Positions 61,481 to 64,000 of a DNA stretch of 64,000 nt are shown here, one piece after another. The stretch lies in contig NZ_LSGP01000001.1 of NCBI RefSeq assembly GCF_001611555.1, positions 348,824 to 412,823 on the forward strand, in the 5' to 3' direction. Made by a program: the position numbers and the translations under genes. Source of the DNA: Anaerosporomusa subterranea. GTDB lineage: Bacteria; Bacillota; Negativicutes; Sporomusales; Acetonemataceae. How positions within the stretch are numbered: position 1 is the first letter of the stretch; each line of letters begins with the position of its first letter. The notes beneath the pieces are model-generated. The model did not search any database, was not told the origin of the DNA, and saw nothing but the letters and a program-made list of their open reading frames with translations.

Positions 61481-61575
61481 ATTTATATTGCTTTATGCAA
61501 CTATCACTCTATATGCTTGCCGACATAGTATATTACGGATTAGAATTTCTCAGAGTTAAAGGAGAGGTAAAGGTC

Positions 61576-62061
61576 ATGACAGAAAAGCAAGTTATGCTCA
61601 CCGCAGACGGCTTGAGAAAAACGGAAAACGAATTAGAACATCTGAAATCTGTCCGTCGTCGTGAGGTGGCAGAGCGAATAAAGCAGGCCATTGAATTTGG
61701 TGATATCAGTGAAAACTCTGAGTACGAAGACGCGAAAAATGAACAGGCCTTTATTGAAGGTAAGATACTGGAACTAGAGAAAATCCTCCGCAACGCGAAG
61801 TTAATTGACGAAGCTGAGATCCGTTACGATGTTGTTGCATTAGGTTCTACTGTCGTTCTTAAAGACTTGGAAGATTCCAGCGAAGAGGAATATACTATCG
61901 TTGGTTCGACGGAAGCTAATCCGAAAGAGAACAAGATATCTAATGAATCACCGGTAGGCGAGGCCATTCTCAACCAGAAAGTTGGTAGTACTGTAGAAGT
62001 CAATGTTCCTGCCGGAATTTTAAAATATCAGATCATTGAGCTAAAAGCACGAACCCACTGA
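61576..62061 (+). CDS. greA: Transcription elongation factor GreA
   Basis: A 161-residue factor that rescues backtracked RNA polymerase by stimulating transcript cleavage. The N-terminal coiled coil has the acidic tip with [15 protein letters not shown], and the C-terminal FKBP-like domain is complete. ATG 61576 follows AAAGGAGAGG by 8 nt. lysS follows after 23 bp. Confidence 0.96.
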   Translation: MTEKQVMLTADGLRKTENELEHLKSVRRREVAERIKQAIEFGDISENSEYEDAKNEQAFIEGKILELEKILRNAKLIDEAEIRYDVVALGSTVVLKDLEDSSEEEYTIVGSTEANPKENKISNESPVGEAILNQKVGSTVEVNVPAGILKYQIIELKARTH

Positions 62062-62066
62062 TCTAA

Positions 62067-63587
<1,521 letters not shown>

Positions 63588-63591
63588 TTAG

Positions 63592-63690
63592 CAGGCCGTT
63601 GATAAAGGCCAATCTGTATTGCTAGCCCCGAAAACCATTGCTGTGCATACTAAGTCGTACGCAAGCAATGGTTTTCGGGGCTTCCTAGTG
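63592..63690. repeat. Dispersed palindromic repeat, GTTGATAAA family, copy 3 (diverged)
   Basis: The left end, GGCCGTTGATAAAGGCCAATCTG, is close to copy 1 at 35274, whereas the right end has diverged after CCTAG. The centre has a 19-bp perfect stem (63624-63642 with 63664-63682). Confidence 0.65.
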
Positions 63691-63693
63691 ATG

Positions 63694-63733
63694 TTACAAC
63701 ATTACCTTCCTCGTCAGGTAATGTTGTAATTTT
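63694..63733 (+). terminator. Intrinsic terminator after lysS
   Basis: 14-bp perfect stem (63694-63707 with 63716-63729), 8-nt loop, followed by TTTT. Confidence 0.88.
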
Positions 63734-63820
63734 CCTAGGAAACAACAGCTCGCCCTTTCTAAACGCTATTGGGGAATGAGAGCGGGAGACGAATCTTTTT
63801 TCGAAACAGTGATACAACCG

Positions 63821-63849
63821 TTGACATGGCTTTTGCAGCGTGGTATTAT
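63821..63849 (+). promoter_or_regulatory. Strong promoter P1 at the window end
   Basis: TTGACA (63821-63826), 17-bp spacer, TATTAT (63844-63849). The first of two promoters in tandem with no coding start before the window ends. Confidence 0.75.
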
Positions 63850-63913
63850 ATAAAAGTCGCTTAACCATAATGACTTGCTCATAATGGCGGCGATATAAAA
63901 AACAAAATATATG

Positions 63914-63942
63914 TTGACAAGCGAATTTTGTTATGTTAACAT
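63914..63942 (+). promoter_or_regulatory. Promoter P2 at the window end
   Basis: TTGACA (63914-63919), 17-bp spacer, TAACAT (63937-63942). With P1 it resembles tandem rRNA promoters; in Bacillus an rRNA operon follows lysS. The remaining bases to 64000 show no gene. Confidence 0.6.
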
Positions 63943-64000
63943 ATATAAGCGTCGCCGGTAACGGCAACGGCGGTTGAAAGCAGCGAAGCTGCTGGCAGCC

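Overview
The window reads as a chromosome segment of an endospore-forming Bacillota. Spore-specific genes are spread throughout: spo0F, fin, spoVT, a spoVB-like flippase, two SpoIID-type proteins, a gerA-type operon, yabP, yabQ and spoIIE. Base composition is moderate and there are no phage or transposase genes. Gene content and style, including the alkaline phosphatase with a C-terminal stalk-like domain, would fit a member of the Negativicutes such as the Sporomusaceae. That placement is inference: no rRNA gene lies inside the window.

Layout. (1) 1-9.1 kb resembles the Bacillus rpoE-pyrG-spo0F-transaldolase-glpX neighbourhood: a DUF1934 gene, argS, rpoE, pyrG, sppA, a Yip1-like membrane gene, spo0F, a Cys-rich unknown, a transaldolase-type gene and glpX. 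(2) 9.2-13.9 kb holds a small PrsW-like membrane protein and Fin, then phoA divergent from mgsA-phoH. (3) 14.2-21.9 kb is mfd-spoVT-spoVB/yabM-yabN-hup, as in other spore formers. (4) 21.9-35.3 kb is a phosphate-response block: phoP, pstB-phoU, phoR on the opposite strand, a diacylglycerol-type glycosyltransferase plus a zinc-dependent phospholipase C, pstS, a methyl-accepting protein plus a STAS protein, and pstC-pstA with an EAL/GGDEF protein. (5) 35.7-41.2 kb has a SpoIID-like lipoprotein and a gerAA-AB-AC operon. (6) 41.5-49.2 kb resumes the conserved order yabP-yabQ-divIC-yabR-spoIIE-(thrE pair)-tilS-hpt. (7) 49.3-63.6 kb carries ftsH, a degenerate CDP-alcohol phosphatidyltransferase, the vitamin/CoA genes yhdT-panF-birA-bioY-coaX, dusB, a three-gene operon with a cyanobacterial-type acyl-ACP reductase homologue, greA and lysS. 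The window ends in tandem strong promoters that probably drive an rRNA operon.

The most striking signal is a repeated promoter architecture. Seven promoters (upstream of phoA, mgsA, pstB, the glycosyltransferase, pstS, the methyl-accepting protein and pstC) carry three or four TTAACA-like hexamers spaced exactly 11 bp apart. In six of them a -10 element follows 20-21 nt after the last hexamer. This is the expected form of a PhoP-binding box. It ties to phosphate starvation a membrane-lipid remodelling cassette (phospholipase C plus diacylglycerol glycosyltransferase), a sensory protein with a STAS partner, methylglyoxal synthase (which releases Pi from DHAP) and possibly PhoH and a c-di-GMP protein.

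Other notable items are a terminator/antiterminator leader before yhdT-panF, two dispersed palindromic repeat families with three copies each, candidate sigma-H and sigma-G promoters at spo0F and spoVT, and a probable CTG start codon for dusB. No CRISPR array, tRNA gene or insertion sequence was seen.
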